From Crystallibacter degradans (GTDB lineage Bacteria; Actinomycetota; Actinomycetes; Actinomycetales; Micrococcaceae): a DNA stretch of 64,000 nucleotides. Location of the stretch: NCBI RefSeq assembly GCF_012952295.1, contig NZ_JABBCH010000010.1, positions 93,518-157,517 on the forward strand, read 5' to 3'. The position numbers were made by a program, and so were the translations under genes. This document shows, in pieces, positions 45,009 to 53,159 of the stretch. Position 1 is the stretch's first letter. Every line of letters begins with the position of its first letter. The notes beneath the pieces were generated by a model. That model was not told the DNA's origin. It ran no database searches and worked only from the letters and a program-made list of their open reading frames with translations.

Positions 45009-47198
45009 TCAGAATGGTGGTTCTTTTTCGGGTTCCTTCTCGGGTGGTGGTTTTTTGGGTTTGAGGCGGTTGCGGAAGTTGTCGGGCAGGGCGTCGAGGA
45101 TCCGGTCGGTGAAGGAGGGTGGTCCGGCTCCGGTGTCGCCGGGTTTGGTGGTGTAGGTCTGGTTCCCGGGCGTGGTGGTGGTGTATTCCCCGGGCCTGGT
45201 CTGGGTGACTTTCCAGCCGGCGAGGGATTTGAGCCGGTGGTCCGAGCCGCAGCGCGGGCCGAGGTTGCCGAAATCGGTCCGGCCGTGGCCGCCGTTCGCA
45301 TGGTAATCGATGGTGTGGTCCAGGTCGCAGTCCTTCGCCGGAACATGACAGCCCGGCGCGGTGCAGGTGGTGTCGCGGTGGCGGACGGCGCGGGCCAGAT
45401 CCGCCGGCGGCCGGTACACGGTTTTGCCGTAGGAGAGGGTGGTCCCGGTCTCGGGGTGGGTCAGGATCCGGTAGAACGAGTCCGCGCCTTCGCAGAGTTT
45501 GCGGGCGGTGTCGGCGGGGATCGGCCCGTACCCGTCGAGGGTGGCCGGTTCCTCGTCCAGGCCCATCAGCGTGAACACCGGCACGGTGAGCGCGACTTCG
45601 GGCCGGATCCCGGCCGCCGGCCCGGCCTCCATGCCAGCGTTCAGGAGCAGCTCGATAAAGACATCGGCGCGCAGCTGCCCGAGCGTGCGGGTCTCGGTCT
45701 TGGTTTGCAGGCTCCGGGCGGCCTGGGTGAGGCGGTCGTACGCGGCGTACGCTTCCTCCGCCGGCAGGTACGCGCCCAGGAACGCCATGCCGTCATCCGC
45801 CGGTTCCAGATGCACGTTGCGGCACTGTTCCTGGCGTTCGCGGCGCACGGTGATGGTTTCCGGGTTCAGTTTCTCGCGCTGTTTCCGCGCCGCGTAGCGT
45901 AGCTCGCCCGGGGTTTTATCCGGCGCCTCGGTCAGCAGGGCCTGCTCGAAGCCGGGTTTCGCGTCGTCGGGCAGGGTGTCGCCCTGCCGGGTGATCACGC
46001 CCGCGCGTTCGAGGTCCAGGTCCCCGGCGGTGAGCGCGGCCAGCGTGCCCGGATAGTGTTCGCACAGCTCCTGGGCCCTCTCGTACCGGCCGCGGGCCTG
46101 GTGCTCGGTGATCCGGTACAGGCAGGCCAGTTCCTCGACCACGGACTGCTCGGCCAGATCCTCCAGGCCGGCCCGGCCGGCCGGCGGCGTACCCGGATCC
46201 GGCGGCGGGAGCTCTTCGACGGCGGTTTGCCCGATCCGGTGGGTCAGGCGCACCAGGCCCGCGTCCAGCCAAGCCGCCAGCCGCCGCCCCGCTACCAGCT
46301 GCTCCACCGCAGACCGATAATCCAGCTCCTCGAATCCCCGCACTCCGGCATCGGCAACCAGAACGGTACCCGCAGCGCTGGTCGCGGCCTCGGCGTTGCC
46401 GGCAGCACTGCCAGCGTTCACAGCGTTACTGCTGCCCTCGCTGGCGGTGGCGGCCTGGGTGTTGGCCGCATCATTGGCATCACCGGCGTTGGTGCTGCCG
46501 CCGTCGCCGGCATCAGCCGCATCACCGACATCGCTCGCGTTGGTGCCAGGGTTGCTGGCGCCACCGTTGCTGGCGTTGGCGGTGGCGTGGAAGAGGCGGA
46601 ACCAGTCGGCGGGGGTGCCGGCGGTGATCCGGCGGAGACGTTCGGCGTAGTACTCCCCGTGCGTTTCGGAGAACAGTTCCGCGGGCAGCCCTTCGAGGTC
46701 TTCGGCCGGGCCCCAGTTCGCGGGGAACGGGCCCGACGGCGGCCAGCTGGACCAGGTTTCCTCGCGTTCCCAGGCCGCGAAGTCATCGAGACCGGCGCTG
46801 GCACCCAGATGCTCCGGCTCCCCGACCCGGGCGGGCACCGTTTGGCCGGCCAGCGGGTCTTCGCCGTAGTCCTCCAGCTTCGGCGGGTCCAGGACCGGGC
46901 CGCGGGCCTCGGCGTAGATCTCCTCCATATAGCCGGCCATCGTGGCATGCTTGGGCGGCTTGCCGGCCGCAATATGTTCACGCGCCTGTGCCAGGCCGCG
47001 TTTGCGGTCCTGGGCGCAATCGTGGTCCAGGCGCTCCAGGGCTTTGCGCAGGGCTTCCTGCCGCTGCGCGGCGGTAGTGGGACGGGCCGGCTGAAGGCAC
47101 CGCATCGAAAACGCCTGCTCCGCAGGCCCCCGCTCAGCGGGCCCCTGTCCGGGGTCCGGGGAACCGGAAACCGGTGCCGATTGCTCTTCCGTTGCCAT
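45009..47198 (-). CDS. DUF222/HNH endonuclease-domain protein (13E12-type) with low-complexity insert
   Basis: 729 residues. The DUF222 helical region (about 290-560) is followed by an HNH domain (about 610-660: CTAPGCHVPAKDCDLDHTI, then GNLGPRCGSDHR). This family is multicopy in actinobacteria and named after the mycobacterial 13E12 repeat. Residues 206-278 are almost wholly Ala, Asn, Gly, Ser, Asp and Thr, an unusual hinge inside the N-terminal part. The C-terminus is Lys/Pro/Glu-rich. It is longer than common members of about 450 residues. Its function is unproven; defence or mobile DNA roles have been suggested for HNH proteins in general. The start ATG lies 4 bp after the stop of a small upstream frame. 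Confidence 0.85.
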   Translation of the reverse strand: MATEEQSAPVSGSPDPGQGPAERGPAEQAFSMRCLQPARPTTAAQRQEALRKALERLDHDCAQDRKRGLAQAREHIAAGKPPKHATMAGYMEEIYAEARGPVLDPPKLEDYGEDPLAGQTVPARVGEPEHLGASAGLDDFAAWEREETWSSWPPSGPFPANWGPAEDLEGLPAELFSETHGEYYAERLRRITAGTPADWFRLFHATANASNGGASNPGTNASDVGDAADAGDGGSTNAGDANDAANTQAATASEGSSNAVNAGSAAGNAEAATSAAGTVLVADAGVRGFEELDYRSAVEQLVAGRRLAAWLDAGLVRLTHRIGQTAVEELPPPDPGTPPAGRAGLEDLAEQSVVEELACLYRITEHQARGRYERAQELCEHYPGTLAALTAGDLDLERAGVITRQGDTLPDDAKPGFEQALLTEAPDKTPGELRYAARKQREKLNPETITVRRERQEQCRNVHLEPADDGMAFLGAYLPAEEAYAAYDRLTQAARSLQTKTETRTLGQLRADVFIELLLNAGMEAGPAAGIRPEVALTVPVFTLMGLDEEPATLDGYGPIPADTARKLCEGADSFYRILTHPETGTTLSYGKTVYRPPADLARAVRHRDTTCTAPGCHVPAKDCDLDHTIDYHANGGHGRTDFGNLGPRCGSDHRLKSLAGWKVTQTRPGEYTTTTPGNQTYTTKPGDTGAGPPSFTDRILDALPDNFRNRLKPKKPPPEKEPEKEPPF
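46364..46583 (-). repeat. Low-complexity region in the DUF222 gene
   Basis: About 73 codons coding almost only Ala, Asn, Gly, Ser, Asp and Thr, with short recurring GCN/AAC/GGC patterns such as GGCGTTGGTG and CACCGTTGCTGGCG. It probably arose by slippage and separates the N-terminal region from DUF222. Confidence 0.75.
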
Positions 47199-47442
47199 GA
47201 CTTCAGTCCATCATCCGGCCATGACAATACAGAGACTTATTCACATCGTCTGACGGGTTTCGCGGAAGTTCTCCAAAATTCTTTTTTGCACCAGTTTCCT
47301 TGAGCCCCGTGGGAAGCACACCGGCGTCGACCATACGGCACAGCCCGCATTTCGGCAGTGGGTATCCAGCGAGCCAGTAGGCAGCGGGCACCCCGCGAAC
47401 CAGAAACGAGAGCTTCTGCGTTGCCATGACTCAAGTCCATCA
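47191..47442 (-). repeat. Direct repeat of a translation-start region (two copies)
   Basis: GTTGCCATGACTTCAGTCCA and 3 more bases at 47191-47213 recur at 47420-47442 with two mismatches, and a weaker match extends for about 15 bp more. Each copy holds an ATG with the same first codons (MAT) on the minus strand: the DUF222 gene and a 74-codon frame. Confidence 0.75.
47203..47427 (-). CDS. Possible 74-residue small protein or remnant, upstream of the DUF222 gene
   Basis: Starts at an ATG whose context duplicates the DUF222 start region, and its stop lies 4 bp before the DUF222 ATG (translational coupling possible). The peptide has a CGLC motif (PKCGLCRMVD) and no recognisable family. It could be a short leader protein, or the remnant of an older gene whose 5' end was copied. 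The codon choice is not strongly biased to high-GC third positions in its last third. Uncertain. Confidence 0.35.
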   Translation of the reverse strand: MATQKLSFLVRGVPAAYWLAGYPLPKCGLCRMVDAGVLPTGLKETGAKKNFGELPRNPSDDVNKSLYCHGRMMD

Positions 47443-47495
47443 CCTGCCACCGACAACCAACGGCGAAAACAACACCGTCGACGCGGCCGCCGGGA

Positions 47496-48644
47496 TCAGG
47501 GCAAGATACCGGGGAAGCTCTCGATATTCTCCTGGCCGATGATGCGCCGGGCGACGCTCTCCATGGTGACGGGTTCGCTATCGATGCCGGCATGTTCCCT
47601 TGCATCCGAGCGGCTGCCCAAAGGGCCGTCCAACTGTGGCGACCAGATCGCCTGGAACCGAGGACCCGCCCTGCTGAACATTTCGCGCAGCACGGGATCC
47701 GCTTCCACATTTTCCTGCAGTCCAAGCAAAGGTGCGTCCTCTTCGTCTTCCAGAGCGTGATGAACCAGGTACAGGAGGGACTTGTTATAGAAAGTGATGT
47801 TCAGGAACTTGCACTCGTCATCCAGCGCCCTCTGTTTACCCAGCGCAAACGTAGACAAGGCGTGGATTCCGTTGCCGATGCGCGGCACTATATCCCGTGT
47901 GAACTCCTCGATCAGGATGGCCGGGTCTAGGAAAATAAAGGACTCAAACGCCGGCACTCCTTCCTCGAACGCCGCGCGCAGGAAGTACGAGTGGAAGATG
48001 GACCCGGCGCTATGACCGATGGCGTGCAACGTGACCGCGCCCGGGTTCTGCCGGAGGAACTCGGCCAGCTTCCGCGCCACATATCGCGCTCCGCCTTCAT
48101 CGGCGCCGATGCCGTCTTCGATGACATCGGGACCGCCAGCGGCAGCATCGCCGTCGTCAGCAATAGGACTTGGGCCGTCGGCGGGATCGACGGACCGGGC
48201 CGCGCTGGCTTTGAGGTCCGCCCAGACTGCCTGGCCACCGGCATGCCTGGCGATCCACTCCACGAACTTGTCGGCGGCTTCCTCGAAGGGCACGGCCGGC
48301 CGCAGCCGGTCGATGCCATTCCTGATCCTGGTGCCGAGGGCTTCCAGCAGACCGGTTTCCCAGACGAAATAGACCGGGTAGACGCCGTTGGCCAGCCACC
48401 AGGGAACGTGATGTGCCGCGGCAGCCAGGCCGGTCCGCTCCGGCACCAGACCGCCATGGGCCCAGAACATTAACGGCACCGGGCTGCCGGGATGCTCGGC
48501 GATGAACCGGGGCAGGTGGACCTCGAAAATCCGGTCCACATCCTCGGCCGTGGTCGAGGCCAGGCCGCCGGCGGTCAACCGGCCGTTCCGCAGGTTCACT
48601 AAATGGGGGCTCAAGGACATGAAACCGCCGCCCGTCGTCGTCAT
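47496..48644 (-). CDS. Alpha/beta hydrolase-fold protein of unknown substrate
   Basis: 382 residues. FWAHGGLVPERTG (oxyanion-type HGG) and LHAIGHSAGSIFHSYFLRA with the nucleophile serine in GHSAGS indicate an alpha/beta hydrolase. The central insert of about 50 residues is Asp/Ala/Gly-rich. A late histidine for the triad is not obvious. It starts at 48644 with GAGGA upstream and a 4-bp overlap with the transporter gene, so the two are probably an operon. The substrate is unknown. Confidence 0.72.
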   Translation of the reverse strand: MTTTGGGFMSLSPHLVNLRNGRLTAGGLASTTAEDVDRIFEVHLPRFIAEHPGSPVPLMFWAHGGLVPERTGLAAAAHHVPWWLANGVYPVYFVWETGLLEALGTRIRNGIDRLRPAVPFEEAADKFVEWIARHAGGQAVWADLKASAARSVDPADGPSPIADDGDAAAGGPDVIEDGIGADEGGARYVARKLAEFLRQNPGAVTLHAIGHSAGSIFHSYFLRAAFEEGVPAFESFIFLDPAILIEEFTRDIVPRIGNGIHALSTFALGKQRALDDECKFLNITFYNKSLLYLVHHALEDEEDAPLLGLQENVEADPVLREMFSRAGPRFQAIWSPQLDGPLGSRSDAREHAGIDSEPVTMESVARRIIGQENIESFPGILP

Positions 48645-49648
48645 CGGTTCCTCTCCCCTGCTCCAACGGAGGCTTTGCGGCGCAGCGGACTAAACGCCGT
48701 CCGCGGCCAGGGCAGCGTGGCGAGCACCATCGCCACGAGAGTCAGCAGCGTACCCAGCACCGTCGCCGTCGTAATAATGGTGCCGGGCGCGGGAAACACC
48801 ACGTCCAGCAACAGGGATCCGAGCACCTGTCCGGCAATCATGCCCAGACCCGTCAGCAGCACGCCCAGGGATCGGACCAGCACGGCGGCGAGGGCAAGGA
48901 AGAGGCAGCCGATCGGGCCGCCGAGGTAGTACCACCACTCGTCGGGCAAGGGATTGCCGACGCCGGCGACGGCCACTTTCACGAGCCACGCGGCGACCAG
49001 CAGCACCATGCCGACGGTGAGGTTGACCAGGGTAGCGGGCAGCGGCGAGCCGAAATGCAGCGTCTGCGTGCCGTTGAAAGCCTGTTGGAAACTTTGCATG
49101 AATCCGGCCGCCAGCGGCAGCAGCACCGGGATCAGCCATTCGCTCACGTCGGAGCCGGCTGAGAATTTTGGCGAAACGGCCCAGGCCACAGCCGCCACCG
49201 TCAGCAGTGCGCTGAGCACCCGCATGATCGTGACCGGTTTCTTACCGGCAGGGCCCAGGCCAAGCCGGTCCACCAGCAGGCCGCTCAGGGACTGCCCGGT
49301 CACCGCCGCGACGGTGAAGAGGGCGACGCCGATCAACGAAATGGTTATCCCCTGGCTCACCACTAGGAAGGCGCCGCTGAGGCCGGCCAGCAGGTACCAG
49401 CGGGGGAACTTTTTCTGCCGTATTGCCGGTGCGATGCGGCGCACTCCGGCGCGGCCGCTGGGCACCAGCAAACAGATCAGGATCATCAGGACCAGCCCGG
49501 TGCCGAAGCTCACCAGCGCGGTTGCGAGTCCGTCGTCAAGCACTTCTCCGAGCGCCCCGTTGATCCGGCCCTGCACCGGCATGCAAAGGCCCGTCACCAC
49601 GGCCAGCGGCAGGCCTATCGCTAGCGGCATTCTGGGAACGTGGGGCAC
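48641..49648 (-). CDS. YdcZ/DUF606-type DMT transporter
   Basis: 335 residues (329 from the ATG at 49630), about ten membrane helices in two similar halves. Each half has a YdcZ-like pattern (GLCMPVQGRINGALGEVL and LPATLVNLTVGMVLL), which suggests a fused duplication of the 5-helix unit. It is upstream of the alpha/beta hydrolase gene with overlapping codons. The substrate is unknown. The GTG at 49648 is the longest start. Confidence 0.78.
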   Translation of the reverse strand: MPHVPRMPLAIGLPLAVVTGLCMPVQGRINGALGEVLDDGLATALVSFGTGLVLMILICLLVPSGRAGVRRIAPAIRQKKFPRWYLLAGLSGAFLVVSQGITISLIGVALFTVAAVTGQSLSGLLVDRLGLGPAGKKPVTIMRVLSALLTVAAVAWAVSPKFSAGSDVSEWLIPVLLPLAAGFMQSFQQAFNGTQTLHFGSPLPATLVNLTVGMVLLVAAWLVKVAVAGVGNPLPDEWWYYLGGPIGCLFLALAAVLVRSLGVLLTGLGMIAGQVLGSLLLDVVFPAPGTIITTATVLGTLLTLVAMVLATLPWPRTAFSPLRRKASVGAGERNR

Positions 49649-49750
49649 CGTTTCACCCTACGTCAGGGCTCCGCCGCGGCGGGCGCAACGCACCCGGCCC
49701 TACCGCAATGTGGCGAGCACCATGGCCGCTGCGTCAGGCAGAATGTACCT

Positions 49751-49978
49751 ATGGCCTCTGATGACATCAATGACATTTCCATCCGCGACGACATGATCCG
49801 GCTGGGACAGCTGCTCAAGCTGGCGAACCTCGCCGAGGACGGGAACGAGGCCAAGGAGTTCGTCGAGCACGGCATGGTGCAGGTCAACGGGGAGATCGAA
49901 ACCCGGCGCGGCCGCCAACTGCACGCTGGCGACACGGTCACCGTCAACGGCGAGACCGTCCGCGTGGTTCACGAGTAG
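49751..49978 (+). CDS. Small S4-domain RNA-binding protein
   Basis: 75 residues, a single S4 domain: MIRLGQLLKLANLAEDGNEAK followed by VQVNGEIETRRGRQLHAGD. It is like YaaA/YbcJ-type proteins. The ATG at 49751 gives a normal N-terminus; a longer frame to 49640 enters the transporter promoter. It is convergent with the hydrolase at 50116 across a large palindrome. Probable RNA binding; the target is unknown. Confidence 0.85.
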   Translation: MASDDINDISIRDDMIRLGQLLKLANLAEDGNEAKEFVEHGMVQVNGEIETRRGRQLHAGDTVTVNGETVRVVHE

Positions 49979-50033
49979 GCCGGTTGGGTCTGCAGCCTGC
50001 GCTGTAAAGCCAAACGGCACTGGTAAGCCAAGC

Positions 50034-50095
50034 GCCGCCGTCGTTATCGGTAGCAGCGCAGGAGCGCTGGATAACCAAATAACGACGACGGCGGC
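50034..50095. terminator. Large compound hairpin between convergent genes
   Basis: GCCGCCGTCGTTAT at 50034-50047 pairs with ATAACGACGACGGCGGC at 50079-50095 (3-base bulge). Inside, CAGCGC-AGGA-GCGCTG and a flanking TTATC/GATAA form a second nested stem. No T-run is present. The two outer arms have alternative inner pairings. It separates the S4 gene (+) and a hydrolase gene (-). Confidence 0.6.
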
Positions 50096-50115
50096 ACGGG
50101 TTTGGGGACGAAGTT

Positions 50116-50766
50116 TTACTTCGCGTTGAGCACCTTGTAGGTCAGGAATTCCTTCACGTGGGCGAGTTCCTGCGCGTTGATGCCGTGACCGATGTTGGCG
50201 TAAAGCACCTTGGTCAGGTCGACGTGCTCGTTGAGCCAGGCATGGCTGTACTCGATCTTGTCCGGCGTGATGACCTGGTCTTCCTGGTCGCGGCCCCAGA
50301 ACACCGCGGGCTTGAGCGCCCTGACAGCCTCGTCGTTGAAGAACGGGTCGCCGTCGGCAGGAATCACGAAGCCGGAGAGGCCAATGACCGCGGCGATTTC
50401 CTCGGGGCGGTGGCGCATGATGGACGTCGCAACGGCCATGCCCATGGAGAACCCGAGGACGGAAACGCTGCTGTGCTGCTCCTTGACGGTATCCAACCAG
50501 GACCAGACATCGGCGGCGGCCTTGGTGACCTTGTCCACGGAGAAATCCGGCTCGTGCATCAGCGGGAACCAGGAAAAACCAGGGCCCAGGGCGACGGGGG
50601 CGCGGACGGCGGCAACGGTGAAGTCTTCGGGCAGCCCGGGAACCAGACCCATCAGGTCCTCTTCGTTGGAGAGGTAGCCGTGGAAGAGCACCAGCAAGGG
50701 AGTGCCGGCCCGCTCGGCTTCCGGCTTGGACCAGACGACGACGGGCTTATAAGTAGTTTCGGTCAT
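50116..50766 (-). CDS. Alpha/beta hydrolase (phospholipase/carboxylesterase type)
   Basis: 216 residues. LLVLFHGYLSNEEDL (oxyanion strand), GFSMGMA with the nucleophile serine near residue 108, and YANIGHGINAQELA with the triad histidine near residue 197. It is of the carboxylesterase/phospholipase DLH-like group. The ATG at 50766 is preferred (MTETTYKPVVVW); the frame continues to 50826 without a family-like sequence. Cytosolic esterase; the substrate is unknown. Confidence 0.85.
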   Translation of the reverse strand: MTETTYKPVVVWSKPEAERAGTPLLVLFHGYLSNEEDLMGLVPGLPEDFTVAAVRAPVALGPGFSWFPLMHEPDFSVDKVTKAAADVWSWLDTVKEQHSSVSVLGFSMGMAVATSIMRHRPEEIAAVIGLSGFVIPADGDPFFNDEAVRALKPAVFWGRDQEDQVITPDKIEYSHAWLNEHVDLTKVLYANIGHGINAQELAHVKEFLTYKVLNAK

Positions 50767-50854
50767 GCTGCCATTCTGACACATCGATACTTGAAGCTTC
50801 AAGTTGAATGCTTTGGTCTTTGCCATCGAAGAGCCGCTGGAGCAGGATGAACTT

Positions 50855-51694
50855 GTGAGTAACTTCCCTGAGGCAGCTTCGACACCGCTCGAAAGCGCCC
50901 GTCACCCTTGGAGCCGCTTTGTTGCCATCGGCGACTCCTTCACGGAGGGGATCGGCGATCCGGATCCGGACAGCCCCGGCGGTAACCGCGGCTGGGCCGA
51001 TCGGGTTGCCGAGGAGTTGGCACGGGACCACCCGGATTTCGCCTACGCCAATCTCGCCATCCGCGGGCGCCTGCTGCAGCAAATCATCGACGAGCAGGTC
51101 GGGCCTGCCGTTGAGCTCGCACCGGACCTGATCAGTTTCTGCGCGGGCGGAAACGATGTCATCCGGCCGGGCTCGGATCCGGACGCCCTGGCCGAGAAAA
51201 TCGATGTTGCCATCGGAACGCTGGCGGCATCAGGCGCGACCATTGTCCTGTTCACCGCTCCGGATCTCGGCGATACACCCCTGATCGGCAGTGTCCGCGG
51301 CAGGGCGGCGATCTATAACGAGAACCTCCGCACAGTGGCTGCCCGGCATGATGCGGTCATCGCCGACATGTGGGCATTACGGGAGTTGAAGGATCCGCGG
51401 ATGTGGGCGCCTGACCGGTTGCATTTCTCGCCCCTGGGCCACCACACCATCGCCGCAATGGTGCTGGAGACGTTGAATGTGGAGCACTGCCTGCAACCCG
51501 AAATCCCCAAGCCGCTGCCGCCGAAGAACTGGCGCACCGCCCGCACCGAGGATCTGGTCTGGGCGCGCCAGCATCTGGTTCCCTGGGTCCTGCGGCGCCT
51601 GCGCCACCGATCGTCCGGCGACGGGATCTCCCCCAAGCGCCCGATACCCGGCCCGATCTTCGGCCCGGGCATGCCGCCGGGCGCGGCCGGATGA
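50855..51694 (+). CDS. SGNH/GDSL hydrolase
   Basis: 279 residues. Block I is AIGDSFTEGIGD with the nucleophile serine, block III CAGGNDVI, and block V DRLHFSPLGHH with aspartate and histidine. These make the full SGNH catalytic set. The GTG at 50855 is chosen because GGATGA lies just upstream; the frame begins earlier at 50804. No signal peptide, so it is probably a cytosolic esterase/lipase. It is divergent from the alpha/beta hydrolase. The C-terminus is Pro-rich. Confidence 0.88.
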   Translation: MSNFPEAASTPLESARHPWSRFVAIGDSFTEGIGDPDPDSPGGNRGWADRVAEELARDHPDFAYANLAIRGRLLQQIIDEQVGPAVELAPDLISFCAGGNDVIRPGSDPDALAEKIDVAIGTLAASGATIVLFTAPDLGDTPLIGSVRGRAAIYNENLRTVAARHDAVIADMWALRELKDPRMWAPDRLHFSPLGHHTIAAMVLETLNVEHCLQPEIPKPLPPKNWRTARTEDLVWARQHLVPWVLRRLRHRSSGDGISPKRPIPGPIFGPGMPPGAAG

Positions 51695-51707
51695 AGGCCG
51701 GCTGAGC

Positions 51708-53006
51708 GTGGATCCCGCGGGCAGCGCGCTTGGCGGCCAGAAGGTTTCCGGTGCTGGTGGGCTCAACGACGAGACCGCGCTGGCAGCCGGGATTGTCCGG
51801 CACCGGTTGCTCGCGCAGCAGCTGTGGGGAGAAGGAGCGTACGACGCCGAGGCCTCCTTGCGCTCGTTGCTCGCTGTGCAGGCGCAAGAGTATGCGTATG
51901 CCCGATGGACATTAGCGCAACGGTGCCAGGGGTCAGCCCGGGACAACGCAGCAGCCGTGGATGCCGCCATTACAACAGGTACGATACTGCGGACGCATGT
52001 GCTCCGGCCGACCTGGCACTTTGTCCTTGCGGAGGATCTGCGCTGGCTGATGACTCTGTCCGGCCCGAGGCTCAGGGCCGGCAATAAGACCCGGGACCGG
52101 CAGTTGGGACTCGACGCAGAGACCGTAAGCCGCAGCAACGACGTCCTCGGAGCGGCCGTAGCCGGTGGCCGGCACCTGACCCGCGATGAGCTGGCCGCCG
52201 AGCTCGAACGGGCGGGCCTGCTGGAGGATACGGGCGAGCGTCTGAACGGGGCGCCCCTGCGTGGCCAGCGCCTGGGCCATATGGCCTTCCATGCGGAAAT
52301 GGACCAAGTTCTCGTCAGCGGCGTACCGCGGACCAGCGAAAGCGGCGCGGTCCGCCAGACCTACGCCCTCTTCGACGAACGGGTGTCCGCCCTGGCCGCG
52401 GACTTCAATCGCGACCAGGCACTTGCCGAACTGATCCGGCGCTACTTTTCCAGCCGTGGACCCGCCACGGTCAAAGACTGCGCCCTGTGGTCCGGCCTGA
52501 CGCAGGCGGACGTCCGGCGTGGACTGGCTGTGCTCGCTGCGGACAGTCAAGAAGACGTAGGGGCGGGCGGCCGTTCCCAGCTGCAGTCGTTCAGCGCCGA
52601 TGGGTGCGAATTCGTCATGGCCTCCGGCCCCGCACATTCAGCAAACGAAGCAGCCTCGGCCGATCCAGACGTCAGTCTCGCGCCACCCAGCGCCGCGCCG
52701 GCAACCCCTCGGATCGACTTGATCCAGTGCTACGACGAATACGTTATGGGCTACACGCCCACCAGGCATTATCTGGGCGGGACCGCCCCGGCCTCGGTGG
52801 CCAGCAAACAGCCCAGCCATGTGGTCCTGCTCGACGGGCGCATGATCGGAAACTGGCAGCACACGCTGAAGCCGGAGACCGCCGTCGTTAGTATCTTGCT
52901 GCACCTGGCGCTGACTCCGCCGCAGAAACAGGCCTTGGACGCCGCCGTCGCCCGCTATGAAACGTTCCTGGACCGCACTGTCACGGTGGACCTGCTCGAT
53001 TCCTGA
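51708..53006 (+). CDS. Winged-helix DNA-binding domain-containing protein (HTH_42/DUF1006-like)
   Basis: 432 residues, from the GTG at 51708 to 53006. LLAVQAQEYAYARWTLAQR, TILRTHVLRPTWHFVLAEDLRW and RYFSSRGPATVKDCALWSGL are hallmarks of the winged-helix (AlkX/YcaQ-like) family, some members of which act on DNA lesions or interstrand crosslinks. Residues of about 300-325 are a Ser/Ala/Pro-rich insert. It starts 13 bp after the SGNH stop, so the two may be cotranscribed. Confidence 0.85.
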   Translation: MDPAGSALGGQKVSGAGGLNDETALAAGIVRHRLLAQQLWGEGAYDAEASLRSLLAVQAQEYAYARWTLAQRCQGSARDNAAAVDAAITTGTILRTHVLRPTWHFVLAEDLRWLMTLSGPRLRAGNKTRDRQLGLDAETVSRSNDVLGAAVAGGRHLTRDELAAELERAGLLEDTGERLNGAPLRGQRLGHMAFHAEMDQVLVSGVPRTSESGAVRQTYALFDERVSALAADFNRDQALAELIRRYFSSRGPATVKDCALWSGLTQADVRRGLAVLAADSQEDVGAGGRSQLQSFSADGCEFVMASGPAHSANEAASADPDVSLAPPSAAPATPRIDLIQCYDEYVMGYTPTRHYLGGTAPASVASKQPSHVVLLDGRMIGNWQHTLKPETAVVSILLHLALTPPQKQALDAAVARYETFLDRTVTVDLLDS

Positions 53007-53159
53007 TGGGCTGAGTTCCTGATCGGCTGCGTGCACTGAGCTTCGTTTTCCTGCTGGCCCTGATCGGAATTGTCGTGGTGGTTATCCGCGGCGCGATTCG
53101 CAACGCGTCACGGGGCAAGGAACCGTTCGGCGGGCGCGGCAGCCCGGGACGTAGCCGGA

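Noticed and set aside
46056..47303. A 415-codon open frame on the plus strand
   Set aside because: Antisense to the DUF222 gene; its Gly/Val/Ala-rich middle mirrors the low-complexity insert.
47237..47725. A 162-codon minus-strand frame before the DUF222 gene
   Set aside because: It overlaps the alpha/beta hydrolase gene in another frame and has no motif or ribosome-binding site.
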